Source: Pseudeuparius sepicola (lineage: Eukaryota; Arthropoda; Insecta; Coleoptera; Anthribidae). From it: a stretch of DNA of 64,000 bases. Location of the stretch: contig OY987299.1 in NCBI GenBank assembly GCA_963920635.1, positions 28,536,901 to 28,600,900 on the forward strand, given 5' to 3'. Position numbers and translations under genes: made by a program. How positions within the stretch are numbered: the first letter of the stretch is position 1; each line of letters starts with the position of its first letter. A model generated the notes under the pieces. That model was not told where the DNA came from. It ran no database searches and saw nothing but the letters and a program-made list of their open reading frames with translations. Shown here in pieces: positions 22,935 through 33,600 of the stretch.

Positions 22935-23492
22935 AGTATATACTTAGTATTCTTCCATGTGTGAGTGAAAAGCTGTTAGAAAGAGTATTAATAAAATAGT
23001 GAAATGACACCTGGTCAACGTAGTGGTTTTATCTTCTGTTGGGAGGATGTAAACGTGCTTTGGCATTTTTAATGTGGTGCCGCACAGGCGGAGTGAAGAA
23101 TCTTCTCCTACAGAAGTAGAATGCTACTGGAAAAACACGATTGCCATAAGCAGCCAAGTTTAAAATCAAAAAAAAATATCATCACGACAGAAATGTACAT
23201 ACTGCTGAAGTCGTAGGGCTTCAAACCACAGTTTCTTTTTATCTGGTGCGGCGGGCACGTTCACAAAAATTTAGTTGGTATTATCGGACGTAGGTATTTG
23301 TGCAATAGCCAACAAACCACTTTTACGTCATTGCAAAGAAATACAGTAAATTCACAAAAAATGTACAATTCCTTTAAAATGATTCACACCTCACACGTGG
23401 AAATTGTAAACAAACAGCTCGTTCAAACAGCTGGTATAAAAAATGTCAGTATGGTCGAGCTTATAGTTGTCAGATTTAATCCGGGTATCATT
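22935..23492 (+). repeat. Tandem unit 2 (first part)
   Basis: This is homologous to 15940-16410 and to 38322-40870. It is cut at 23492 by the 14-kb element and continues at 37482. After 37540 it lacks about 465 bp present in unit 1 (16478-16942). The deletion joint lies in an AAAAAAGT run. Confidence 0.82.
23004..23492 (+). pseudogene. SWIM zinc-finger protein remnant, unit 2
   Basis: The ATG at 23004 starts the family N-terminus (MTPGQ.SGF). It jumps by deletion to the SWIM tail GGCKRALAFLMWC (about 23042-23082). Then, after a 2-base insertion, it reads RRSEESSPTEVECYWK in another frame. GGCKH..AFLMW followed by RRSEEPSPTxVECYW is the pattern I recall from the insect SWIM/YqaJ-associated family. 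The 3' half matches the ORF of unit 1. The giant element ends this part at 23492. Confidence 0.68.
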
Positions 23493-23520
23493 AGTAGTAA
23501 TACAAAGAGAGTACGGGCTC

Positions 23521-23700
23521 ACTTTGACCTCAGTTGACCCCTTGATCCTGAGAGTCCCCTACGGCCCGAGGTCACGGGAGCAAAGTGGCTACGTCATGCC
23601 CGAGGTCACGTGACGTCACCGGATGACCCCAGTTGACCCCTAGATCCTGATAGGTTAACCTTTGACCTTTGGGCCACGTGTGACCCCCAGTTGACCCCCC
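23521..23700 (+). promoter_or_regulatory. Array of TGACC/GGTCA half-sites in the left terminus
   Basis: Within 180 bp I count seven TGACC and two GGTCA pentamers, several in the repeated phrase AGTTGACCCCTNGATCCTGA. There is also a TTGACCTTTGGGCC stretch, close to a DR1-type nuclear-receptor site. The array ends about 25 bp before the start codon at 23724. It could be a promoter bound by nuclear receptors, or a set of binding sites for a terminus-recognising protein. The right arm has the same array. Confidence 0.6.
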
Positions 23701-23723
23701 CAGTCTGATTTGCCGAGTTCAAA

Positions 23724-24032
23724 ATGCAGTCGTTCCTGAATCACCTGAACAAGAATTTGATCGTCAAGAAATTCGAAAGCGTTCAAAATATGGACGTGGA
23801 TGAAAATTTTCAAATCACGAGCGTGGACAAAGTGAACACGCAATACGGAGAGAAGGTCTACGTAGAGTTCGAAGAATTTAAGACGGTGCTGCCGCAACGA
23901 TACACGGCCGAGTTTACGCCCCAACGGATCGAAGAAATTAATAGGGATATCGGTAACGGAAGGAGGTATTACATGAAGAGTCTTGGACCCGTCGGCCGAT
24001 CTACAAATATGGAATTTATTGTAGAACCATGA
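23724..24032 (+). CDS. Small conserved protein of the giant element, left copy (102 aa)
   Basis: The ORF begins MQSFLNHLNKNLIVKKFESV and is nearly identical to the right-arm ORF (one residue differs near the C-terminus, Met versus Ile). The middle (about residues 30-65) alternates hydrophobic and polar residues in a beta-strand fashion, with the motif TQYGEKVYVEFEEFKTVLPQ followed by RY. I recall short insect proteins with the same TxYGxxVxVxL...LPxRY pattern, mostly linked to mobile elements. An OB-fold nucleic-acid-binding role is possible but not shown. The start is the first ATG after the half-site array. The stop overlaps the next ORF. Confidence 0.72.
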   Translation: MQSFLNHLNKNLIVKKFESVQNMDVDENFQITSVDKVNTQYGEKVYVEFEEFKTVLPQRYTAEFTPQRIEEINRDIGNGRRYYMKSLGPVGRSTNMEFIVEP

Positions 24033-24151
24033 CGAAGCTGGAGTACAGAAGAAAACTGCAACAATATTTGAAGAATTTAGAAGCATTGAAATATGAACTT
24101 ATGTTATATGAAATTAAAATGAAGATAAAACATATTGACTTACACAGTTAA
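24029..24151 (+). CDS. 40-aa ORF overlapping the 102-aa ORF by ATGA
   Basis: The start codon overlaps the previous stop (ATGA at 24029-24032), as in stop-restart translation in compact viral genomes. The peptide (MTKLEYRRKLQQYLKNLEAL, then a Lys-rich end) is predicted helical and basic. AATAAA follows at 24157-24162, six bases after the stop, so both ORFs could share one short polyadenylated transcript. The same arrangement is present in the right arm. Such a small ORF could still be chance, but the overlap and the adjacent signal favour it. Confidence 0.5.
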   Translation: MTKLEYRRKLQQYLKNLEALKYELMLYEIKMKIKHIDLHS

Positions 24152-24156
24152 TTTTT

Positions 24157-24162
24157 AATAAA
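24157..24162 (+). terminator. Poly(A) signal of the left-arm cassette
   Basis: AATAAA lies just after the 40-codon ORF, and a TTGTTGTGTTTTTTT stretch starting near 24177 is a plausible downstream GU/U-rich element. Confidence 0.55.
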
Positions 24163-25044
24163 CGTTTAAAAATCTTTTGTTGTGTTTTTTTATAAGAATC
24201 TTTGTGTTGAAGGGAAAACACCTGAAGCATCATATTATAATAAAACTCTCACTCTAAGCAATAATATCACTCTATTCCACTGTTATGTGTATACAGGGTG
24301 ATTCTTAACTTATACACGTAAATTTGGAAAATTGTAGGTTATGTCAAGTAATGGCTAATAATGAAAAAAAAAAGTCTAATAAAATTGTTATCGATAAGGT
24401 CTGCGTTTGTGATCTTATGAACCATAATTTTTAATTTATTTGTGCAAATAAACCCCGAATTGTTCAAGTACACAAAAATATAACTCAGCTGTTGCGTCGC
24501 ATCGGGTTACTCGCTGCGAACGCGTGACCGCATAGTAAATATATAGTAAGAGAAAACACGTGGAATAGTTCACGACAGACGCCTGCTTTGTTTGGTCGAG
24601 CACTCAGCGATTTTGCTGAAACCGCATATAGAACAATAGGCTACAAATTTCACCCAATTATCTTCTAAATAAAAAAATCTGAAAAAATTGCAGATAGAAT
24701 AATAAACGGAAAATTTGGGAAAATCAGCATGTAACGCAAACGATTTAGGCCGGAATCTTCAACTAGACACGTGGAAATCCGAGGTAGACTCCTTGGTATC
24801 AGGAAATGTGATACATTATGGTAAATAAGAAACCACGTGGAACCGTATATGATGCGATGTACAACGTAAACAATTAGTACGTCAGGGGCTCGGATTTTCT
24901 GCTGATGCAGGTATATCGTGATTTCCAAATATATCTTCTGATCGGCTGATCGGAAAAAATCCTCATATAGCGCAATCGATTTTGGGGCCACCCCTTGGGG
25001 GGGGTGGACTTAGTCTACCCCGGGGTGGGTGGGGGGTGGCGGGT

Positions 25045-25111
25045 GGGCAACTACGTGCCAGGAGGAACGGAGGCCGAAGGCCTCCGTCCGACTGGCATGT
25101 AGTTGCCCGAA
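25045..25111. repeat. GC-rich hairpin in the left arm
   Basis: GGGCAACTACGTGCCAG and GAACGGAGGCC pair with GGCCTCCGT and CTGGCATGTAGTTGCCC around a three-base loop. It is copied in the right arm at about 35863-35929. It lies in a G-rich/C-rich context unlike the AT-rich rest of the arm and may be a small nested element. Confidence 0.65.
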
Positions 25112-26209
25112 CAAAATCCACCCTTCCCCCTTGCACGCGTTTCGCGCATGCGCAGTTCCGCACTTTTGATACCTATGAAAATTCGAAAAATTTTGAAAAT
25201 TTTTTATTCAAAAAATGTAATTTTAAAAAGTCCTGATCCTATAATCCCGATAACATTTTGGGAAATTTTCATTTTTTGACGGTAAAATGTACAAGACAAG
25301 ACTCAGACGAATGTTTTATATACAAGTGCAGATAGAATTTTTTCGAGTGACTGATAAAAACAGTTATTATAATAGTTAGTCGGAAGGCCCCAGATAACAT
25401 AGGAAATTTTGTTTGAACAAAATCTGTAAAAAAAATCCAAGACGTGAAAATGTAGGTAGAATTTTCGAATAAGTTTTGTATACCGGTAAAAATATATGTA
25501 AAGGTAAAAATAACGTCAGTTTCACTTGGAAAAAAATGATGAAAAAATTTCAGTAAAAAAAATACGATGTAGAGGTTGTACCAAAAAAAATTGGAAATAA
25601 TTATTTATTCCGGTAAATATACACAAGACCGAAAAAGGTAATTGCGCGGCTGTCCCATTTTATACACCCTAGCTGTTTCAGTTCATCTCGTTTGGAAAAA
25701 TTTTAGGGGTTATTACTTTTTTAAATACCGGTTTCCTCAACCTTATTTGAAAGTAAATATTTTTTAGTTCCCCACAGAAGGAAATAATGACGATATTTTA
25801 TACCGGTGGATTCAAAAAATATATAAGGTTAGGAAAAAACCTTGGTAGGCAAACGCGGCTCTGCTGACCAGACAAAAAAAACCTTAGTCGACAAATAATG
25901 GCCTATAAGAAGGGTGCGTGATTCCACGTATCAGTTCGAGTGCTCCAAGATGCAAGTAAGTATATACCAGCTGTCCCATTTTTAAACAGCTAGATATTTG
26001 GAAACCTTTCGTAAAAAAATTCCCAAGGATTACATGAGCAAAAGAAAGAAAAAAATGTAAATATACCAGCTGTCCCATTTATAAACCGCTTGATATCTTG
26101 GAAACGAAAACTTATATAAAGGAAGTAAAAGCTATATCTTAATAGGCGGAGGACCGACTGTCATTCAGACAGGTGAAAATTTTTTGTGATTTTTTGTAGA
26201 AGTTTTTTG

Positions 26210-26545
26210 CCAAAATTTTTTTTTGTCAATTTTTTTTTCGTCAAAATTTTTTTTTGTCAAATTTTTTTTTTGACAATTTTTTTTGCCAAAATTTTTGTTT
26301 GCCAAATTTTTTTTTGCCAAATTTTTTTTTTGTCAAAATTTTTTTTGTCAAAATTTTTTTTTGCCAAATTTTTTTTTTGTCAAAATTTTTTTTGTCAAAA
26401 TTTTTTTTGTCAAAATTTTTTTTGTCAAAATTTTTTTTTGTAAAATTTTTTTTGACATTTTTTTTGCCAAATTTTTTTTTTGTCGAATTTTTTTTTGGCA
26501 ATTTTTTTTTTGCCAAATTCTTTTTCGACAAAATTTTTTTTGATA
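26210..26545. repeat. T-rich 15-bp minisatellite (left arm)
   Basis: About 20 units of TTTTTTTTGTCAAAA or TTTTTTTTGCCAAAT repeat in tandem. All frames stay open because the unit is near a multiple of three and lacks stops, so the FF-rich or KK-rich frames here are artefacts. The mirrored tract lies at about 34440-34765. Confidence 0.9.
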
Positions 26546-27429
26546 CAAATATAATTGCTAACGTTTAATTTGTTTACCCCATTTACGAAAATGATAACAA
26601 AATTGGATCAGACAAGATGTTTTTTCGAAGTATAGTTTTTAAACACAGGGTGCCACCACCGGTTTTACGATATAGGTTTCAAAATGCGACGCAAGTACAT
26701 AAAAAAAATACCCTAGAGATAAGAAAACAAAATACAACTCACCGAAAGATTCTTGATTATGTATAAAAAGAAATCAGGTTACATCTAATGCCCCAGACAG
26801 TAAAATAAACATCCCCGAGCTATCAGATATAACCAAACATCATTTTTCTAACGGCACAGTCATTTTCACGGGAAAAACAACCAGTAACCGTTCAAATTCC
26901 ATAGATAGGTACTGCCGTAATCCAAAATTTCACTGAACTACGCGTATCTATTATACTGAAGTAGGTACTGATACACTTCCATCTTTCCAAAGAAAAACAA
27001 ACACGAAACTCAGACTTTTCATATATTTATTACAACGCCTCGATAGAGTCTTTATTTGTGGCCACGACCGAGAATCTACTGAAGCAAGTGCGACGCATAG
27101 GACGTGAAAAGTGCCGAGTTGGTTTTATTAAACAATGAAACTTATACCTACGTATATATAAAATAAATGAGAAATATGCCAGAGATGTGAAACCTAATTG
27201 TGTTGCAAGTTTGAGGGTCCAAAAAAAATATTGGCTTTAATTTTTTAAGGTGAGAAACACATCTAACAGCCAGTTTGGAAATATACAAGGCAAAAAAAGT
27301 AGTGATGTGGCTGTCCCATTTTATGTTTTATACAGGTTGGGTTATTTTAGAATAGTTGTTCAATAGACCGAGACAACATCATAAACGCTTCCCGTTAGAA
27401 CAGAATGTGATGAAAAGAAAAATTCCATC

Positions 27430-27668
27430 TGGGTCAAGCTACTACATAACCAAAATAAAAAATACTGAACGTTATAAAATTTAAAAAATCATATTTTCTA
27501 CGGATTTTTATCCTCTGAAAATTGTTCTTGTGTAAAATTCAGTTTCTCTGGGTCAAGCTAGGTGGTAACTATATAACCAAAATAAAAAATACTGAACGTT
27601 ATAAAATTTAAAAAATCATATTTTCAAGGGATTTTTGTCCTCTGAAAATTGGTTTTGTATAAATTGAG
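27430..27668. repeat. About 120-bp tandem duplication in the left arm
   Basis: The block GGGTCAAGCTA...AACCAAAATAAAAAATACTG...CATATTTTC occurs twice in a row with small differences. It is mirrored in the right arm at about 33310-33550. Confidence 0.8.
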
Positions 27669-28141
27669 TTTCAATAAGTTACTAATTGAGATAATAGGAA
27701 AAAAATCTTAAGAATCTCTTATAGAATTCTGAGACAACGACCCTGAGAGTAAATATCATACAAAAATCTTTGTGCGTTGACTTTCAACTCAATTTAATAA
27801 TTAGGTTTAATAATGACAATTTTCTCGATTATCTAGAATCAAAAATATTGCGAGTGGCAATTTTCTAGATATCATGTGAAGCCTTATTATTGCGTCGTAA
27901 GTTAGAGGATCCAAAAATATTGGCTTAAGTTGTTTAGTAAATGCGATTAAAATATGTTTAGTTTATCAACAGTTAATTGTAACAGCTTATAATCTTAGAA
28001 GCTAAACTCTTTAAAAAATTTTTTAGACAAAAAGTTGTAGTTTAATAATGGTCAGTTGGATTCCTTTTGAATCATGTTTGCATATTACCTACAAGGAGTT
28101 ACAACCTCAAAACATAGAAATCGCTCATTTTAAACCGATTT

Positions 28142-28508
28142 AATAAAAATTTCACCAAAACAATACTTTCACTCATATGATACACTTCTGATTAATAAAA
28201 AAGGCACCATAGGTAGTAATAATAAGATATTCAACGGAATTTTTATCGACTGTTTGCCCATTTTGCTAGCTTTTGGGGGTATTCCTTGATATTTTAGACT
28301 GATAAAAATGAATAATAAAAATTAAAAATAAAAATTTCACCAAAACAATACTTTCACTCATATAATACACTTCTGATTAATAAAAAAGGCACCATAGGTA
28401 GTGGTAATAAGTTATTCAACGGAATTTTTATCGACTGTTTGCTCATTTTGCTAGCTTTTGGGGGTATTCCTTGATATTTTAGACGGATAAAAATGAATAA
28501 CTAAAATA
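28142..28508. repeat. 185-bp tandem duplication in the left arm
   Basis: AATAAAAATTTCACCAAAAC starts at 28142 and again at 28327. Both copies run through ATTCCTTGATATTTTAGAC with few differences. The right arm holds the mirrored pair at about 32485-32845. Confidence 0.85.
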
Positions 28509-29843
28509 CAAAACGCACTGTTGACTTTACTTACGTGAATAGTAAGCCTATAATACGTATCGAAAACAGAGAAATATTCAGGTCAAGAAAAAAATGGCCT
28601 AATTTACAATAAAAAATATAGCAGACAACATAGCGATGACACCGATTGACCCGTTTTGCTGGTAAAAAGTAAACAAAGGTACCTATTGCGATTCTAATCA
28701 GGCATTTCCAACGGAGATGCCTTCAATACGCCCACGTGGGAGAGCCGCCGGTGTTTCGTCACATGCAAATCGCCGCTCGAGATGGAAGCATCTCGGCCTT
28801 TCGACGCATTGCGCGCCACTTCGTTTGTTGAAATCTGGCCGCCGCGCCGCCGTCAACTTGCCCGGAGATGCCTCGCTACGTGGTGCGTCGCATACTCGCC
28901 GTCGCGTGGTGTATGGGCGCCAGCTTTTGGCCAATTTCAAGGGAATCGTTTTTCATATTTTCGACGGATTTTCGTCCTTTTTGCAGACGTTACACTGCTA
29001 AATTGATCCGTTTTGCTGGCAAAAAATATTTCTATCGCCATGACTGAGTCACGACGCTTGGCCTTATGCGATAAACAATGTGTGTGGGTAGAGACATTCG
29101 CGGGAAAAGGTGTAACATAATATGCATGCTTTCTTCATGCAATGAATTGTAAATAAAATTCATACATCGAACTGTGACTGGTGACTGGATAAAAATGCCG
29201 TAATAAGAATCGACTGTTTTCATGAATAACCTCATTGAATTTTATGCAGTTTTAGAAAGTTAATGTGGGTTGGAAAATTTGTATTATATGCTGGATGCAG
29301 AGAAAAAGTGGAAATTTCATATAAGTTGAGCTGTTTATGAATGAAAAAAAGTGGAGAGAACAATACCTACTTATACAAACACAACAGAACGAGACAGTCT
29401 TAAAGAAAATGGGCAATTCACTCTTTGTGTATAGGACTCGAACAGCGACTTATTATTTTAATCGGTACTGTTGTAAGAAATTCAGAAATGGAATTTTGGT
29501 TTATTTAATAAAAATATATACTTACACATTTTATCTTTATCTTTTTATGGTGCACTTTAACATATTTTCAGTTTGTAACATGTTTCTCAGGAGAACAAAA
29601 TCAGGAAATACTTGTCTCTAGGATTATATTATTATTACATTTTAGTTTCAACATGTTTTTGCACTTATAAGGGAGGATAGAAAAAAACCAAAAATATACA
29701 TAAAACATATTTATTGTGTATAAAAATATAAAAGAAAATATACTTAAAAGCTAAGAATACGTATTAAATTTAAAACTAAAAGAAGGATAGGTATCTATAA
29801 ACAACGTTGGAAAATAAAGAGAAATATTTAGCGTGAGAAAAAA

Positions 29844-30586
29844 CTACTTTTTTACCACATTAAATCTTTTTAAAATACCAGCAGACAGCCGTTTATCCCT
29901 CTCCATTTTCTCAATTTTGGCTATAGATACCTGCTCCCTTTTTCTCAGTCGTTCTTTCTCTCTCCTAATAGTCGCCAGTCGATGTTGCTCCTCTCTCAAG
30001 GATTTTAGATTTTCGGCGTCCTTTTGTTTCAGCCCTTTTGAGACCTGTAATATATAGGAACCGAGTGAAGTACTCCCAGGACTAGTCAGCTCCTCGAATT
30101 CATCCTCGCTGTCCATCTGCTGACTAACACTAATGTGCACGTCACTAAAGGAGTCCTCGCTGTCCATGCCCAACTGACGCATGTCTTTACCACCATTTCC
30201 TTTCAATTGTGGGTTATTCGTGTTTTCCACACCACACTGCTCGACGTCCTCTTGCCGATGAACCGGTGAAATAATGGAATTCGGACAGAATGCCATTATC
30301 TCGTCGTAACAAGGCACTTGTGAGGGCGACACGAAGGACGCACTATTCAAATCGGGCATGTTGTATGACTGTGCAGAGTCGATGGTTGGCTGAAAAGAAA
30401 AAAAATAATAAGTTTAATTTAGAAAAAAAGTATTTTTCAAAAATAAAGTTTAAAAAATAATTTTGTATGAAAAAAATTGTTGAAGATTACCAGAAAACCA
30501 AGATTTATACTTACAGGCATTATTAGCATATTGCTAAGGATAGTAGGTTTCTTTGTCGAGAGAGACAACTTCTTAGGGTGCTGCAT
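29844..30586 (-). CDS. Two-exon gene in the centre of the giant element (205 aa)
   Basis: Exon 1 is 30515-30586 (24 codons, start MQHPKKLSLSTKKP). It ends at a GTAAGT donor. The 125-base intron (30390-30514) ends in a TTTTTTTTCTTTTCAG acceptor. Exon 2 is 29844-30389 and stays in frame: ten codons, then a 171-codon open frame to the stop. The protein has a Ser/Pro/Asn-rich first half and an acidic patch (MDSEDSFSDV, QMDSEDEFEEL). It closes with a highly charged, probably coiled-coil stretch (REEQHRLATIRREKERLRKR) and a basic tail. This layout suits a nuclear or DNA/chromatin-binding factor, but no named domain is recognised. A TTATAAG box lies about 65 bases upstream of the ATG, and AATAAA on the minus strand lies near 29710. 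Confidence 0.68.
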
Positions 30587-30646
30587 TGTAAGTATCCAAA
30601 ATACACAAAAAACACACCACTGGAACTACTATTGTGAATCAAGAAA

Positions 30647-30656
30647 CTTATAAGAG
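30647..30656 (-). promoter_or_regulatory. Candidate TATA box of the central gene
   Basis: On the minus strand, CTTATAAGTT lies about 65 bases before the start codon at 30586, which leaves room for a short 5' UTR. Confidence 0.4.
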
Positions 30657-33600
30657 AGGAGGCTGTGAACTGGCTAATGGCCATTCAACAAACCTCTTTA
30701 AAGGGAAAAAATTCGATGTCAGTCAAAAAATATAGTAGGAGAAAAACGATTTGCCCACTCTAGAATTTTTAAAAAACTTGTTTATTGATCTGAGCGAGAC
30801 TGTGTGGCGTTATGCGTGGTCATTAAATTTAATATGTGGTAAACAAGAGGCCACGGGGATGAACGATATAATGCAATGTAATCCAAAAAAAATTAGCTAG
30901 ACTGTATGGCGTTATACACGTTCTTTAGGGCCGGACTGGGCTGATGGACTAGGGGGAATTAGATTGTTAATACATCGCAGAGTCTTTGCGAAATTGAATG
31001 TGATAATGTTTAAAGAAACAAATCGCGCATGGGTTGTCCAATCATATCGTTGCACAGTTAATTAAAAATGTAGACGCAAAAACATATCTCCCAAAAAAAA
31101 AAGTTCAACCTACTTTCCGCTTAAAAATCGAACAACAGAGGTATCTCCCATCGCTCACAAAACCAATTCCAGAAAGGACAAGAACGCCAAGGCCGGGCGC
31201 ACTCAAATTTCGTATCGGTGTTTTCTTTTAGTCGAAAAATATTTCCAAGGTAAAAGCTGAACTTTTGGGGTGTATGTTGAAAATTTACATTTTGGGGTAC
31301 GAATGAGGTTGATCGCGGCGTCTCGGCTAGAAGGTCAAAATGGGTCAAAATGGGCCTAAGGTTTTGAAATTTTTTTTTTACACCTACCTAATTCTTCATC
31401 TTGAACAAGTTTCATTAACAACATTTTAACGTGTAAGCTACAGAAAAGGCACTCTTCTAAAATAGTATAATATTTTTAATTAAAAGATACCTCTGTAAGG
31501 ATATTAGGCAGACTTTTAGGCTATGTGTTCTCTAGAAAAATTGTTAGAGTGCTTGCTTTAGGTAGCGAAAATCGCAGGGGTAGAAAGTCACGGTGGAGTC
31601 ATTGATAAACGGTTCCACTTATCGAAATTTGGAAGGAAGTCACTGTGGTAATCATCGTTAAAATCTTCTATTACCTACGCTGCTATAATTAAATATTTAT
31701 CTACGGCTTGGTTCTGTTTCTTTTCCAATGCCTAAATAGTACATTTTATAATATTAATTTTGTTTCCTCTCCAATATATTGTACGGTGTTTGTATCACAT
31801 ATATCTGTGAAAAACAACGTTTCAGATATTTCTCAGTTTTTAAGAGCGGTGTTTGGTCAGAAACGATCTAGTGGATGATGGGGTAGTAAAAAGGCCGCCG
31901 TTTTTCCAGAGCCTGTTTTGAATACACCCCACCAAGTCTTGACTTGTCATTAAGATAGGTATTGCATACTTTTGTATAGGAGTCAGCTTTTGTTAACCCA
32001 ACTTCTTTCTGTTATCTTCTTCCACCATTTTAATCTCAATTCATCTACCCGACGCCACAATATGTTACTAATCGTGAATAAGACGGCGAGTATGCGACGC
32101 ACCACGTAGCGAGGCATCTCCGGGCAAGTTGACGGCGGCGCGGCGGCCAGATTTCAACAAACGAAGTGGCGCGCAATGCGTCGAAAGGCCGAGATGCTTC
32201 CATCTCGAGCGGCGATTTGCATGTGACGAAACACCGGCGGCTCTCCCACGTGGGCGTATTGAAGGCATCTCCGTTGGAAATGCCTGATTAGAATCGCAAT
32301 AGGTACCTTTGTTTACTTTTTACCAGCAAAACGGGTCAATCGGTGTCATCGCTATGTTGTCTGCTATATTTTTTATTGTAAATTAGGCCATTTTTTTCTT
32401 GACCTGAATATTTCTCTGTTTTCGATACGTATTATAGGCTTACTATTCACGTAAGTAAAGTCAACAGTGCGTTTTGTATTTTAGTTATTCATTTTTATCC
32501 GTCTAAAATATCAAGGAATACCCCCAAAAGCTAGCAAAATGGGCAAACAGTCGATAAAAATTCCGTTGAATAACTTATTACTACTACCTATGGTGCCTTT
32601 TTTTATTAATCAGAAGTGTATTATATGAGTGAAAGTATTGTTTTGGTGAAATTTTTATTTTTAATTTTTATTATTCATTTTTATCAGTCTAAAATATCAA
32701 GGAATACCCCCAAAAGCTAGCAAAATGGGCAAACAGTCGATAAAAATTCCGTTGAATATCTTATTATTACTACCTATGGTGCCTTTTTTATTAATCAGAA
32801 GTGTATCATATGAGTGAAAGTATTGTTTTGGTGAAATTTTTATTAAATCGGTTTAAAATGAGCGATTTCTATGTTTTGAGGTTGTAACTCCTTGTAGGTA
32901 ATATGCAAACATGATTCAAAAGGAATCCAACTGACCATTATTAAACTACAACTTTTTGTCTAAAAAATTTTTTAAAGAGTTTAGCTTCTAAGATTATAAG
33001 CTGTTACAATTAACTGTTGATAAACTAAACATATTTTAATCGCATTTACTAAACAACTTAAGCCAATATTTTTGGATCCTCTAACTTACGACGCAATAAT
33101 AAGGCTTCACATGATATCTAGAAAATTGCCACTCGCAATATTTTTGATTCTAGATAATCGAGAAAATTGTCATTATTAAACCTAATTATTAAATTGAGTT
33201 GAAAGTCAACGCACAAAGATTTTTGTATGATATTTACTCTCAGGGTCGTTGTCTCAGAATTCTATAAGAGATTCTTAAGATTTTTTTCCTATTATCTCAA
33301 TTAGTAACTTATTGAAACTCAATTTATACAAAACCAATTTTCAGAGGACAAAAATCCCTTGAAAATATGATTTTTTAAATTTTATAACGTTCAGTATTTT
33401 TTATTTTGGTTATATAGTTACCACCTAGCTTGACCCAGAGAAACTGAATTTTACACAAGAACAATTTTCAGAGGATAAAAATCCGTAGAAAATATGATTT
33501 TTTAAATTTTATAACTTTCAGTATTTTTTATTTTGGTTATGTAGTAGCTTGACCCAGATGGAATTTTTCTTTTCATCACATTCTGTTCTAACGGGAAGCG

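Larger units (their letters stand above)
23493..28903 (+). repeat. Left 5.4-kb arm of the giant element
   Basis: The arm is mirrored at 32092-37481. Landmarks in order are the TGACC array, two ORFs with a poly(A) signal, a mariner-end-like piece (TACAGGGTGATTCTTAACTT near 24293), and a GC-rich hairpin at about 25045-25111. Then come the T8GTCAAAA minisatellite, a 120-bp and a 185-bp tandem duplication, and a GC-rich inner end (28700-28903). Away from the first 700 bp no convincing coding region is seen. Confidence 0.92.
28904..32091. other. Unique centre of the giant element
   Basis: The two arms stop matching at 28903 and 32092. The 3.2 kb between them is present once. It contains the spliced minus-strand gene at 29844-30586. 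The rest (28904-29700 and 30700-32091) is AT-rich with no recognised domain. A phrase like GACTGTGTGGCGTTATGCG is loosely repeated near 30798 and 30900. Confidence 0.7.

Noticed and set aside
23655..24086. 143-codon frame antisense to the 102-codon ORF
   Set aside because: It is the shadow of the sense ORF, and the sense frame has better context and the poly(A) signal.
24665..24991. 108-codon minus-strand frame in the arm (and 35983-36309)
   Set aside because: It is preserved in both arms only because the arms are identical. The composition is not protein-like and no domain is recognised.
26186..26568. Long open frames rich in Phe or Lys in several frames
   Set aside because: They are translations of a 15-bp T-rich minisatellite that lacks stops in any frame; the mirrored frames at 34431-34785 are the same artefact.
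28698..28940. Arg-rich frames on both strands in the GC-rich inner arm
   Set aside because: Overlapping open frames in opposite strands are expected in GC-rich DNA, and the arm match stops mid-frame.
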